Shown here: one piece after another, positions 33,195 to 41,700 of the stretch
Layout: the number at the start of each line of letters is the position of its first letter
Position numbering within the stretch: the first letter of the stretch is position 1
Assembly (NCBI RefSeq): GCF_937959485.1
Contig: NZ_CALGPY010000013.1
Span: forward strand, 1-52,544
Source: an uncultured Campylobacter sp.
GTDB lineage: Bacteria > Campylobacterota > Campylobacteria > Campylobacterales > Campylobacteraceae
DNA length: 52,544 nt
Direction: 5' to 3'
Translations under genes and position numbers: made by a program
Notes under the pieces: model-generated
The model's input: only the letters and a program-made list of their open reading frames with translations
Databases searched by the model: none
Told to the model about the DNA's origin: nothing

Positions 33195-34496
33195 CTACCT
33201 TACGCTAAGCCCTTCGTCCAGGTATTTGATGACGGGATAGATAAATAGCTCTATTACGCGCCTTTTGCCCACTTTTACTTCGGCAGTTACGCTCATACCG
33301 GGCTCGATCTCCTTTTTGATCCCATCTACGATTAAAAATGTAGAATCGGGTCTAATCTTTACTTCGTAAATTTCTCCTAGCTTCTCATCGTTTATCGCAT
33401 CGTTTGCTATGTGGATGAGCTCGCCTTCAAGCTTGCCATATTTTTGAAAGTCGAAGGTTTGAACTTTAATCGCCACGCTTTGATTATTTTCCAGATAGCC
33501 TATGTCTTTATTAAGCACGTTTGCTTTGATGATTAAAGGCTTGTCGCTAGGCACTACTGAGATTAAATTTTCTTGATTAGTTATGGCGGTTCCTTGCGTA
33601 TTTACGAGTAGCTTTCCCACAAAGCCGTCAACCGGAGAGGATATGATCTGCTGTCTGGTTTGAAACAAGATCGCGTTGATCTCTGCTTTTAGCGAGCTTG
33701 CTTCCTTCTGCTTGGCTAGCATCTCATCGAGCCACTTAGATATGCTTTGGCTTTTAAAGGCTTCCAGCTCTTTGGCTAGCTCATCTAAATTTGCCCTTTG
33801 TTCGGCGAGCTTCTCTTTTGAAATTTTAAGATTGGAGTTTAGCTCGATTACCTTGGATTTGAGTTCATATAGATCCTTGCGCGCTATTATATCTTTTACT
33901 TTATTTAGATTGCTTAGCCGTGCCTCATCTATCTTTAAAATACCACTTAGTCTCTCGACCTCTAAATTAGTAGAGTTTATCCCCATTTGCAAAGCTTGCA
34001 TTTTTAGATTATAGACGTTTATGCTCTCTTCGTAGTTTGATTTTTGCGTATTGTATAAGCTCAGTTCATCTGCGCTGATATTGGCGTCTAAGCTTTTGCC
34101 CGAGCTTAGAGCGTCGAGCCTTTTTATCGAGTACTCAAGTAGCGCCAAGCTCTCTTGCTTGGTGGATAAATTTACCGTAGAGACGCTGGGATCGATTAAG
34201 ATAAGATGATCGCCCTTTTTTACTCTATCGCCCTCTTTTACTAAAATCTTAGAGACGACGCCGCTTTCGAGTGATTTTAAAATTTTAATCTCGCCGTCGG
34301 GCACGACCTTGCCGTTAGCGCTTACTACGATATCCACTTTGGCAAATACCATCCACAGCACGGCAAATATCAAAGCCCCGCAAGCGATCCATAAGATAGA
34401 TCTTCCTAAAGGGTTTTGCGGAGCATCCTCTATCTCGATCAATAAAGGCTTAAACTCGTTTGAATCATCCTCTATTCTTTTGAAAATTTTTAGCAT
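33195..34496 (-). CDS. HlyD-type periplasmic adaptor (membrane fusion protein) of the type I secretion system
   Basis: About 433 residues. A short cytoplasmic N-terminus leads to one membrane span (SILWIACGALIFAVLWMVFA). Then come the first half of the lipoyl domain (ANGKVVPDGEIKILKSLESG and VVSKILVKEGDRVKKGDHLI), a long coiled-coil hairpin (about 115-290), the second lipoyl half (QQIISSPVDGFVGKLLVNTQG) and beta domains ending with PGMSVTAEVKVGKRRVIELF, a family signature. I start at ATG 34496; a TTG three codons earlier is less likely. It is 24 bp after the RelE/ParE toxin gene, so it is probably transcribed with that pair. Confidence 0.93.
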   Translation of the reverse strand: MLKIFKRIEDDSNEFKPLLIEIEDAPQNPLGRSILWIACGALIFAVLWMVFAKVDIVVSANGKVVPDGEIKILKSLESGVVSKILVKEGDRVKKGDHLILIDPSVSTVNLSTKQESLALLEYSIKRLDALSSGKSLDANISADELSLYNTQKSNYEESINVYNLKMQALQMGINSTNLEVERLSGILKIDEARLSNLNKVKDIIARKDLYELKSKVIELNSNLKISKEKLAEQRANLDELAKELEAFKSQSISKWLDEMLAKQKEASSLKAEINAILFQTRQQIISSPVDGFVGKLLVNTQGTAITNQENLISVVPSDKPLIIKANVLNKDIGYLENNQSVAIKVQTFDFQKYGKLEGELIHIANDAINDEKLGEIYEVKIRPDSTFLIVDGIKKEIEPGMSVTAEVKVGKRRVIELFIYPVIKYLDEGLSVR

Positions 34497-34520
34497 TGTT
34501 TGCAACTTTAATCTAATAAA

Positions 34521-34802
34521 TTATTTCATAGCATGGCTATTGCGTTTAAATATCGCTAGTATTTTTATGGCGTCTTTGCTTACGCGAAACGGCACCGTAT
34601 AGCCTTTAAAAACCAGATCCCTAGTATCTTTACGGTTAAGTTTAGGATTTTTTCTAAAACTATACGGGCGATTTGGAATATCTGAAATTTTAACAATCAG
34701 ATCATCCGCAAGCTTAGCCGCCCTTTGGGGACTATCCTGCGCGATAAACATAATAATTTTATCCAAATCATTAAGGAATTCTTCGCTGTAGACAAGCTTC
34801 AT
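34521..34802 (-). CDS. RelE/ParE-superfamily toxin
   Basis: 93 residues. VYSEEFLNDLDKIIMFIAQD, SPQRAAKLADDLIVKISDIP, YSFRKNPKL, then TRDLVFKGYTVPFRVSKDAIKILAIFKRN is the standard order for the RelE/ParE fold (two helices, then a beta sheet). The ending IKILAIFKRN is typical. ParE types poison gyrase and RelE types cut mRNA; which applies cannot be read from this. It follows its antitoxin by 3 bp. Confidence 0.85.
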   Translation of the reverse strand: MKLVYSEEFLNDLDKIIMFIAQDSPQRAAKLADDLIVKISDIPNRPYSFRKNPKLNRKDTRDLVFKGYTVPFRVSKDAIKILAIFKRNSHAMK

Positions 34803-34805
34803 ATC

Positions 34806-35042
34806 TTAGGCCATTTTTTTAAAAAGCTTATTTAGGTGCTCCAACAGCTCCTCGTGCGAGCGATATTTCAGCTCGCCTCTATCGTCTGCATCTGAAATTT
34901 CCATAAGCCTAGCTTCATCCTGCGGGCTTAAATAATCGGGCCCATTATAGCTAATAACGGCGGTAGGATCATTTGCGATTATATCCTCTATGGCTTTAAG
35001 CGTTTTAGCGTTTGACGTTTGAATATTTATCGATGCAAGCAT
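34806..35042 (-). CDS. Antitoxin of the RelE/ParE-type pair
   Basis: 78 residues, acidic. The N-terminal part (INIQTSNAKTLKAIEDIIAN) and the helical C-terminus (SHEELLEHLNKLFKKMA) fit a small antitoxin whose tail wraps the toxin. No clear ribbon-helix-helix or Phd motif can be assigned with confidence; the call rests mainly on position, 3 bp before the toxin. AAGGATAAACT precedes the ATG. It lies 137 bp after the ABC exporter gene. Confidence 0.7.
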   Translation of the reverse strand: MLASINIQTSNAKTLKAIEDIIANDPTAVISYNGPDYLSPQDEARLMEISDADDRGELKYRSHEELLEHLNKLFKKMA

Positions 35043-35179
35043 AGTTTATCCTTGTAGAAATCTAATTGAATTATGCCATAAATTTATAATAAAGCTCTTA
35101 AAGGCGGCGACGCGCAATAAATGGGTTTAAATTTAAAAGCGCTCTTGCGTTAAAATTTTATCCCGCCCTGCCCTTCGGC

Positions 35180-37528
35180 TTATCCTAGCTGCTTATCATA
35201 TAAGCTCTTGTAGTAGCCGCCTAATGCCATTAGCTCCTCGTGCTTTCCGCGCTCTACGATCTCGCCCTTATCCAGCACTAAAATTTCGTCGCAATTCTTA
35301 ACGGAATTTAGCCTATGGGCTATAATAATGAAGGTTTTTCCTTTTTTGATCTCGCTTAAATTTTTATTGATGATGCTTTCGCTTTCGTAATCAAGCGCAG
35401 AGGTCGCCTCATCAAAGATCAAAATTTTAGGATTATTTATGAGCGCTCTAGCGATTGCGATGCGCTGTTTTTGTCCGCCGCTAAGGCTGGAGCCGCGCTC
35501 GCCTACGAAGGTATCGTAACCTCCTGCAAGCTCTGCAATAAAATCATGAGCGCCTGCGATCTTGCTAACTCTAATGATCTCCTCCATACTCGCTCCGCTT
35601 GCGGCAAAGGCGATGTTTTCTTTGATACTGCCGCTAAATAGATAGTTTTCCTGAAGGACTACGCCGATGTTTTGCCTCAAAAGATAGGGATTTAGATGTC
35701 TGATATCTATGCCGTCGATATAAACGGCGCCCGAGCTTTGCAGATAGAGCCGTTCGATCAGCTTCGTAATCGTGCTTTTACCGCTGCCGCTTCTGCCGAC
35801 TATGCCTACGCTTTTGCCAGGAGAGACGTGAAAGCTGATATCTTTTAGCACTAAATTTAGATCCGGCCTGTATCTAAAATTTACGGCGTCAAATTTTATA
35901 TCTCCTTCTATATTATTTAGCGCAATCGGCTTATCGGTGCTCTGCTCGGTTGGAGTATTTAATATATCTCCTAGCCTATCAACGCTAAGAAGGGCTTGCT
36001 GAAACTCATTCCAAAGACCCACGAGCCTCATTACAGGAGCGCTAAATTGCCCTGCAAACATCTGAAAGGCGATGAGCTGACCGACGCTTAGTTTGCCCTC
36101 TATTACGAGCCCTACGCCGAAATATAAGATGCAAAGCGTCATAAGCTTTTGCAGTGCGGAGGCAAAGCCGCTTGCGACGTTGCTTAAATTTGAAAGATTA
36201 AAAGATGAGCGGACGTATCTGCCTAGATTTTCCTCCCACATCTTTTGCATACTGCCCTCGATCGCTAGAGATTTCACCGTCTGCATTCCGGTTACCGCTT
36301 CTACGAGATAGGAGTTTGAAGCAGCTCCCATTTGAAATTTATCCTCCAGCCTCTTTCTAAGCACCGGCGTGATAAAAAAGTAGATCGCAGCAATTACGCT
36401 TATAAATGCGATTGCGATCAGCGTGAGTTTAATACTGTAAAGCAGCATCATAAAGACAAATACGAAGCTAAATAAAATATCAAGTAGCACGCTTACGCTT
36501 TTATTTGCGATAAACTCTCTTATGCTATCTAGTTCTCGCACTCTAGCAACGATGTTTCCAACTTTACGGTTCTCAAAGTAGGTCATCGGAAGCAGAGCCA
36601 AATGGCTAAAAAGCTCGCTTCCTAGCCTGGCGTCAATTTTAGTAGTAGTGTGCGCGAATATATAATTTCTACTTAGGCTTAAAAGCATCTCAAATATGAT
36701 GGTCGCCAAAAATGCAAATGCAATGACGTTTAGCGTGCTAATGCTATGATGGGTTAGAACCTTATCGAGCACCACCTGCGTAAAAAGAGGCGTCACTAGG
36801 CCAAAAAGCTGCATGATAAATGAAGCCAAAAGCACTTCAAATACGACCTTTTTAAAACTTAACATCCGCTTGTAAAACCAGGCAAAGCCGAATTTTATCT
36901 GAGAGTTTAAAGTTTTATGGGCTAGCACTATAAACTCGCCGCTGCAAAGATCAAATAGCTCGCTCGCGCCTAGCTCTTTTACGGAATTTCCGCCGTCAAA
37001 TGCGATAAATTTAACGGCTACTTCTCGTTCTTGCGAGGATTTGGATGAGCGGGAGGCTTTAGATTCTTTGGCGGAGGAATTGTATGAGTTTGCGGAGGAT
37101 GGAGACGGCGCGCTAGAAGAGAACGATGCGGATGAAGATGAGTTTAAAGAATTTGTCGTGTCGCCGCCAGGGCTTAATATCTCCTTAGAGCCCGCCGCGT
37201 CTTTGGAATTTGCGCTATTTAGATCGGCTGCCGTCTTGCTAGCGTTTGCCGCTTTAATATCCGCTTCGCTTTGCTGCTCGATCTTTAGGACGTTAAAGTA
37301 GCTTCCATCCTTTTTCTGAAGGATAAAGGGAGGCTTATAGCGCATCAAATTTGAAAGATTTAGCTTTTTGATTTTAGCCTTAAACTCGCAATGCTTAGCC
37401 ATACGCACCAGCTCTTCGATCTGCGGCTCCTCGCTGCTTAGCGCAAATTTATTTATAAGCGCCTTGGCATCGAATGGGATATGATTTACGGCGGCTATCA
37501 GACCTAGCGAGCCCAGGGCGGTTTGCAT
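35180..37528 (-). CDS. Type I secretion ABC exporter (HlyB-like, degenerate C39 domain)
   Basis: 782 residues. An N-terminal C39-like domain (1-85) lacks the catalytic Cys (GSLGLIAAVNHIPFD in place of DCG), as in HlyB, so it should dock the substrate rather than cleave it. A Ser/Ala/Asn-rich insert (about 87-170) is unusual. The membrane domain (about 225-500) has six spans. The ATPase domain has Walker A GRSGSGKST (578-586), signature LSGGQKQR (about 682-689), Walker B ILIFDEATSALD and the H-loop in IIAHRL. It should power export of the RTX proteins. AAAGG precedes the ATG. It is the first gene of the minus-strand secretion locus and is divergent from 37795. Confidence 0.94.
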   Translation of the reverse strand: MQTALGSLGLIAAVNHIPFDAKALINKFALSSEEPQIEELVRMAKHCEFKAKIKKLNLSNLMRYKPPFILQKKDGSYFNVLKIEQQSEADIKAANASKTAADLNSANSKDAAGSKEILSPGGDTTNSLNSSSSASFSSSAPSPSSANSYNSSAKESKASRSSKSSQEREVAVKFIAFDGGNSVKELGASELFDLCSGEFIVLAHKTLNSQIKFGFAWFYKRMLSFKKVVFEVLLASFIMQLFGLVTPLFTQVVLDKVLTHHSISTLNVIAFAFLATIIFEMLLSLSRNYIFAHTTTKIDARLGSELFSHLALLPMTYFENRKVGNIVARVRELDSIREFIANKSVSVLLDILFSFVFVFMMLLYSIKLTLIAIAFISVIAAIYFFITPVLRKRLEDKFQMGAASNSYLVEAVTGMQTVKSLAIEGSMQKMWEENLGRYVRSSFNLSNLSNVASGFASALQKLMTLCILYFGVGLVIEGKLSVGQLIAFQMFAGQFSAPVMRLVGLWNEFQQALLSVDRLGDILNTPTEQSTDKPIALNNIEGDIKFDAVNFRYRPDLNLVLKDISFHVSPGKSVGIVGRSGSGKSTITKLIERLYLQSSGAVYIDGIDIRHLNPYLLRQNIGVVLQENYLFSGSIKENIAFAASGASMEEIIRVSKIAGAHDFIAELAGGYDTFVGERGSSLSGGQKQRIAIARALINNPKILIFDEATSALDYESESIINKNLSEIKKGKTFIIIAHRLNSVKNCDEILVLDKGEIVERGKHEELMALGGYYKSLYDKQLG

Positions 37529-37756
37529 CGGATACCTTTGAGTAAAATTTGAAGGAATTCTATTAAGTATATTTGAAACGGGGCTTAAATTCGGAAGGAA
37601 TTTTAAAGAAATTTAAGGGATTGGGGAAATTTGTGAAACCAATAATAGCACGGCGGGAATGAATAGCTAGGAAAGCGCTAAAAATTTAAGAAGCCGCTTT
37701 AAAACAAAGCTCGGGAATATTTTATAAGCTTAAGCATACTTTTATAAATACGGCTA

Positions 37757-37762
37757 TATAAT
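37757..37762 (+). promoter_or_regulatory. Probable -10 box for the 37795 gene and RTX-2
   Basis: A perfect TATAAT stands 32 bp before the ATG at 37795, in the 266-bp divergent spacer. The -35 region is weak, as is common in Campylobacter. Confidence 0.4.
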
Positions 37763-37794
37763 CCGCGCCAAGGGATAACAAGAAAAGGACTGAT

Positions 37795-38619
37795 ATGAAA
37801 TTCTACAGGTCTATTAAATTTAAAGCCTTGGCAGGCACGCTGCTTCTTATAATAATACTTTGCGCCGCATTTATTCGTATAATTCCCGATTACTCCACTT
37901 CGCGAGGTTTTGCTGTCGTTTCTATCTTTGGCTATAACAAATATCAACAGGGGTATTGTTTAAAAGAGGATAGAATTTTACCCAAAGAGGAGCGATTTAA
38001 GCGCGGAATTTTAGATCTTTTAAATAGACGTATGCTGTTTCAAGCCGTCGTTACCGACAAATGCTACTATGTATACGGCAGCAAGACTTGCAACTACGGC
38101 AATGGAGAATTTGCCGTTAAGGTAGGCTTTTATGAGACGGATAAATTTAATAACGATGATTGGCTGGAAGTTCTATCCAAAGAGTATGAGATAGAAAAAA
38201 GTAAAAATCAAGCCGCTTGGCCATATAGAAATATCTTTGTCGAGAAATTTCAAATAAAGCCCGTAGATATCGCGGAGAAGCTAAAGATAAATTTAAATAA
38301 TAGAATGGCTGGCTTCGAAGAGCCTATAGTAGAATACGGCGGTTTGCGCGAATATATTTTATATTTTGATAAAAGCTTTATATTGTATGATAATTTCGAA
38401 TTTAGATATGCTACGATTACGATATACGAAGGAGATACCATAAAAGATTTGTCAGAAGGAAAACAATATTATGACAACACCATAGAAAATGAATCGCGCG
38501 AAAAGAATTATTATTTAAAAATCGATACATGCGGCAATAGCGATTTTAAAATTTATAAAAACAATGTCGAAGAAATAGCGGATCGTTTGGTAAGAGAAGA
38601 TTTGTTTAAAGGCGGCTGA
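37795..38619 (+). CDS. Membrane-anchored protein upstream of RTX-2, unknown
   Basis: 274 residues. One N-terminal membrane span (ALAGTLLLIIILCAAFIRII) is followed by a polar, presumably periplasmic domain with a Cys pair (DKCYYVYGSKTCNYGNG), YGGLREYILYFDKSFILYDN and a C-terminal IADRLVREDLFKGG. No family is recognised. AAAAGGACTGAT precedes the ATG. It lies 73 bp before the RTX-2 start on the same strand, the same relative place as MAFV copy 3 before RTX-1, so it may be a partner or immunity protein for RTX-2. That is inference from position only. Confidence 0.65.
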   Translation: MKFYRSIKFKALAGTLLLIIILCAAFIRIIPDYSTSRGFAVVSIFGYNKYQQGYCLKEDRILPKEERFKRGILDLLNRRMLFQAVVTDKCYYVYGSKTCNYGNGEFAVKVGFYETDKFNNDDWLEVLSKEYEIEKSKNQAAWPYRNIFVEKFQIKPVDIAEKLKINLNNRMAGFEEPIVEYGGLREYILYFDKSFILYDNFEFRYATITIYEGDTIKDLSEGKQYYDNTIENESREKNYYLKIDTCGNSDFKIYKNNVEEIADRLVREDLFKGG

Positions 38620-38770
38620 AAAGCCTGATCATTTGAAATTTACTAAGCAAATTTCAAATCAAAAAATAAAATTTCAACACAAAGGATAAACAATAGCGGC
38701 TAAACTAATTTTAAGAGGCAATGATAATTTTACTGCGGAAATTCTATCTTGGTATATATGGGGCCAGCCA

Positions 38771-41700
38771 ATGGCTCCTTCAAAGGAGAAAATAGCCGAT
38801 ACTCAATGGATAGATAGGGAGGGAAATATAACACTAAAAGTCGAAGCGCAAGAATTTTTAGAAAAGGCCGGAGACTTTGTAAACGCAAAAGACTTTAAAT
38901 TATTTGAAACATTTTTTAGCGGTAAAACCGTAAGCGGAAATAAGCTAAACAATGGAAATGCGACATTGAACGAAGGTCAATATGAGAGGTTTGAAAATGG
39001 ATTATATTTTTTAACTCAGGAGCAATTTGCAAATCTATTTTATGGAGAATATAAAGGGAATAATGAATTAGGTGAGAATGGTAAGCCTAAATCATATACA
39101 TACGATGTAGCCAAAGAACCAACACTCGATAAACACCCTGCTGGAATATCTCTTTACAACCGAAATATAGACAATCCAGACTTTGCCAAACTGGCTTTTA
39201 CATTCGGAAGCATGGACGTGGGGCTTAATACCTCTAAAATTCGGTATGTTTTGGATGAAAATCTCAACCCTAGCCATGTGAGAGATGTAGAGTATCAATT
39301 TAAGGCAGGAGATTTTGATTTTAAAGGAGGTAAAGGTAGCGGACTAGTAAATTATATATTAAATAAAATAGCAGATCCTAGCAGCATAGGGAAAAAAGTC
39401 GAAATTAAATTTACGGGTGAAGCAAGTATAGACGCAGGGAGTATGAATAAAAGTAACTATGAGGCTATGAAAGAGTTAAAAGAATACAACTTAGATAGTT
39501 TAAAGGGTTATGGCAAAGTTTTCGACCCTGATTTTTATAAAGCCATGGGTCTATTTGAAGAAGAATACAATCGCATAAAATCTTCAGGCGTTATAAACTA
39601 CCTAGACGAAAATGACAAACTTGTTATGTATGGAACTAACAAGGATGATCGGCTTGTCGAATTTCAGACTAAAAATATAAATTTTAGCGAACCTCTGCTC
39701 AGCGAATTATTTAATGTAAAAAATCACTATAAAGAATATGTAAAAAACGGCATAACCTATGTCGGCGGAAAAGGAAGTGATACTATAGTAGGCTCAGAAT
39801 ATGGCGATATACTGTATTCGAACGATAAAAATAATACCGATGATGAAGCGCAAGATGTATTAATAGGCAGCAAGGGTTTTGATACCTATTACGCAGGAAA
39901 CAAAGACGTCATCTTTGATAGCGACGGTAAGGGTAGAGTCTTCTTCAATGGCACGATCTTAACGGGCGGAGCATATGATAAGGATAAAGGAGTATATATA
40001 AGTGAAGATGGGGAGACGGAGTATAAATTAGAAGATAGAAAATTGATCGTCAAAAAAGGCAGTAGTACAATCACGATCAATGGATATAGACAGGATTTTA
40101 AGGACGAGAGTGGGAATGCATGTCTTGGGATAACCCTTCTCGATATAGTTGAGATAGGTATAAGTATAAGTGACAACCAAACAAACGAAGGAGATAGCGG
40201 TAAAAAGTCGTTAGATTTTAATATTTCGCTACAAGGCTCTATCGAAAAGGGCGAATTTCTTATATTGGGGATAGGAGATAAAAAATATCTTTTCGGAAAT
40301 CCAAGTAAAAAATATATCAAAAAATACAATCTAAATTTAGCGCAATATGAGCGGGGAAATACCTATACCTATACATGGGACGGCAATACGGACAAACAAG
40401 AGGATAGGGAATTTGATGTAACTCCTACAATCATCCAAACCTCAGATAAACTAAAAGCCAAGATATTAAAATCCGGTACCGGCAAAATCATCGATGACGA
40501 CCGCGACCCGGATGATCCTGAAACTGACAGTTCCCCTATAGTAATAGATTTAAACAACGACGGCATAAATACTCTAAGCTTGGATTATACTAGAAACTTC
40601 GATCTGGATAATAACGGCTTTGCCGAAGCCACCGGATGGATACAAAAAGATGATGCACTATTGGCGTATGATAGAAACGGAAACGGCAAGATAGATAACG
40701 GAGGCGAGCTATTCGGAAACTATACTTTAAGCGATAATTACTATTCGCATACTAGCGGAAATACTAATGGCTTTAACGCCCTTAAAGAATTTGACACCAA
40801 TAACGACGGCATAATCGATAAAAATGATAAAGACTTTGATAAGCTTCTATTATGGCAAGATAAAAACTCTAACGCCGTAACTGATGAAGGAGAATTAATC
40901 AAACTAAGCGATAAAGTGAAATCCATCGATCTGAACTATAAAGAAATTTTAACCGATAATAACGGAAATTCTATCAGGCAAACTTCTGATGCTACCTTAA
41001 ATGATGGTACTAAGGTTAAGGCAGATGATATATGGTTTAAAGTGAATTTAAAAGATACCGAGGAAATAGCAGATCAAAACAAAATTCCGCTAGAAATCCA
41101 AGCCCTACCTCAAGTAGTGGCTAGTGGAAATTTAAACTCTCTAAGAGTGGCGGCAAGCAAGAACGAAAAACTGGCTACAATAATAAATTTATATCTGATG
41201 CTAAGCCCTGAAGATAGAAAGAAACATATTGATGAACTGATCTACGAATGGGCAGGAGTAGAAGCAATAGATAAAAATTCAATGAGGGGCGATGTAAAAG
41301 CAAGGGATATGGCCGTATATGAAAAGATCACTGGCAAACCTTTTAATCAAAGCTGGCGGGGTGCAAATCCAGGTCCAAATGCTTCTAATAGAGTTAATGA
41401 TAAAATCAATACCTTTAAATATTATGTCTATGCCTCTATAGAGCTTCAAACTACATATTCCGATTTAAATTTAGATATGGAAAAGATGAGCTTAGAAAAA
41501 GGTGAAAAGCTAAGCTATAAATTTGATGCTTTGAATTCTAGACTTATGCGGCTATATAAAGACGGGAAATATGATGAAATTATCAAATTAATGGGTATCG
41601 TTCGAGATTCTAGCGCGTATAAACCTATATTCCAAAAGAATTTAAAAGAAAATCTCGTAAAGCTAGGCAGCAATGATGATAAATTATTATCTCTATGCCT

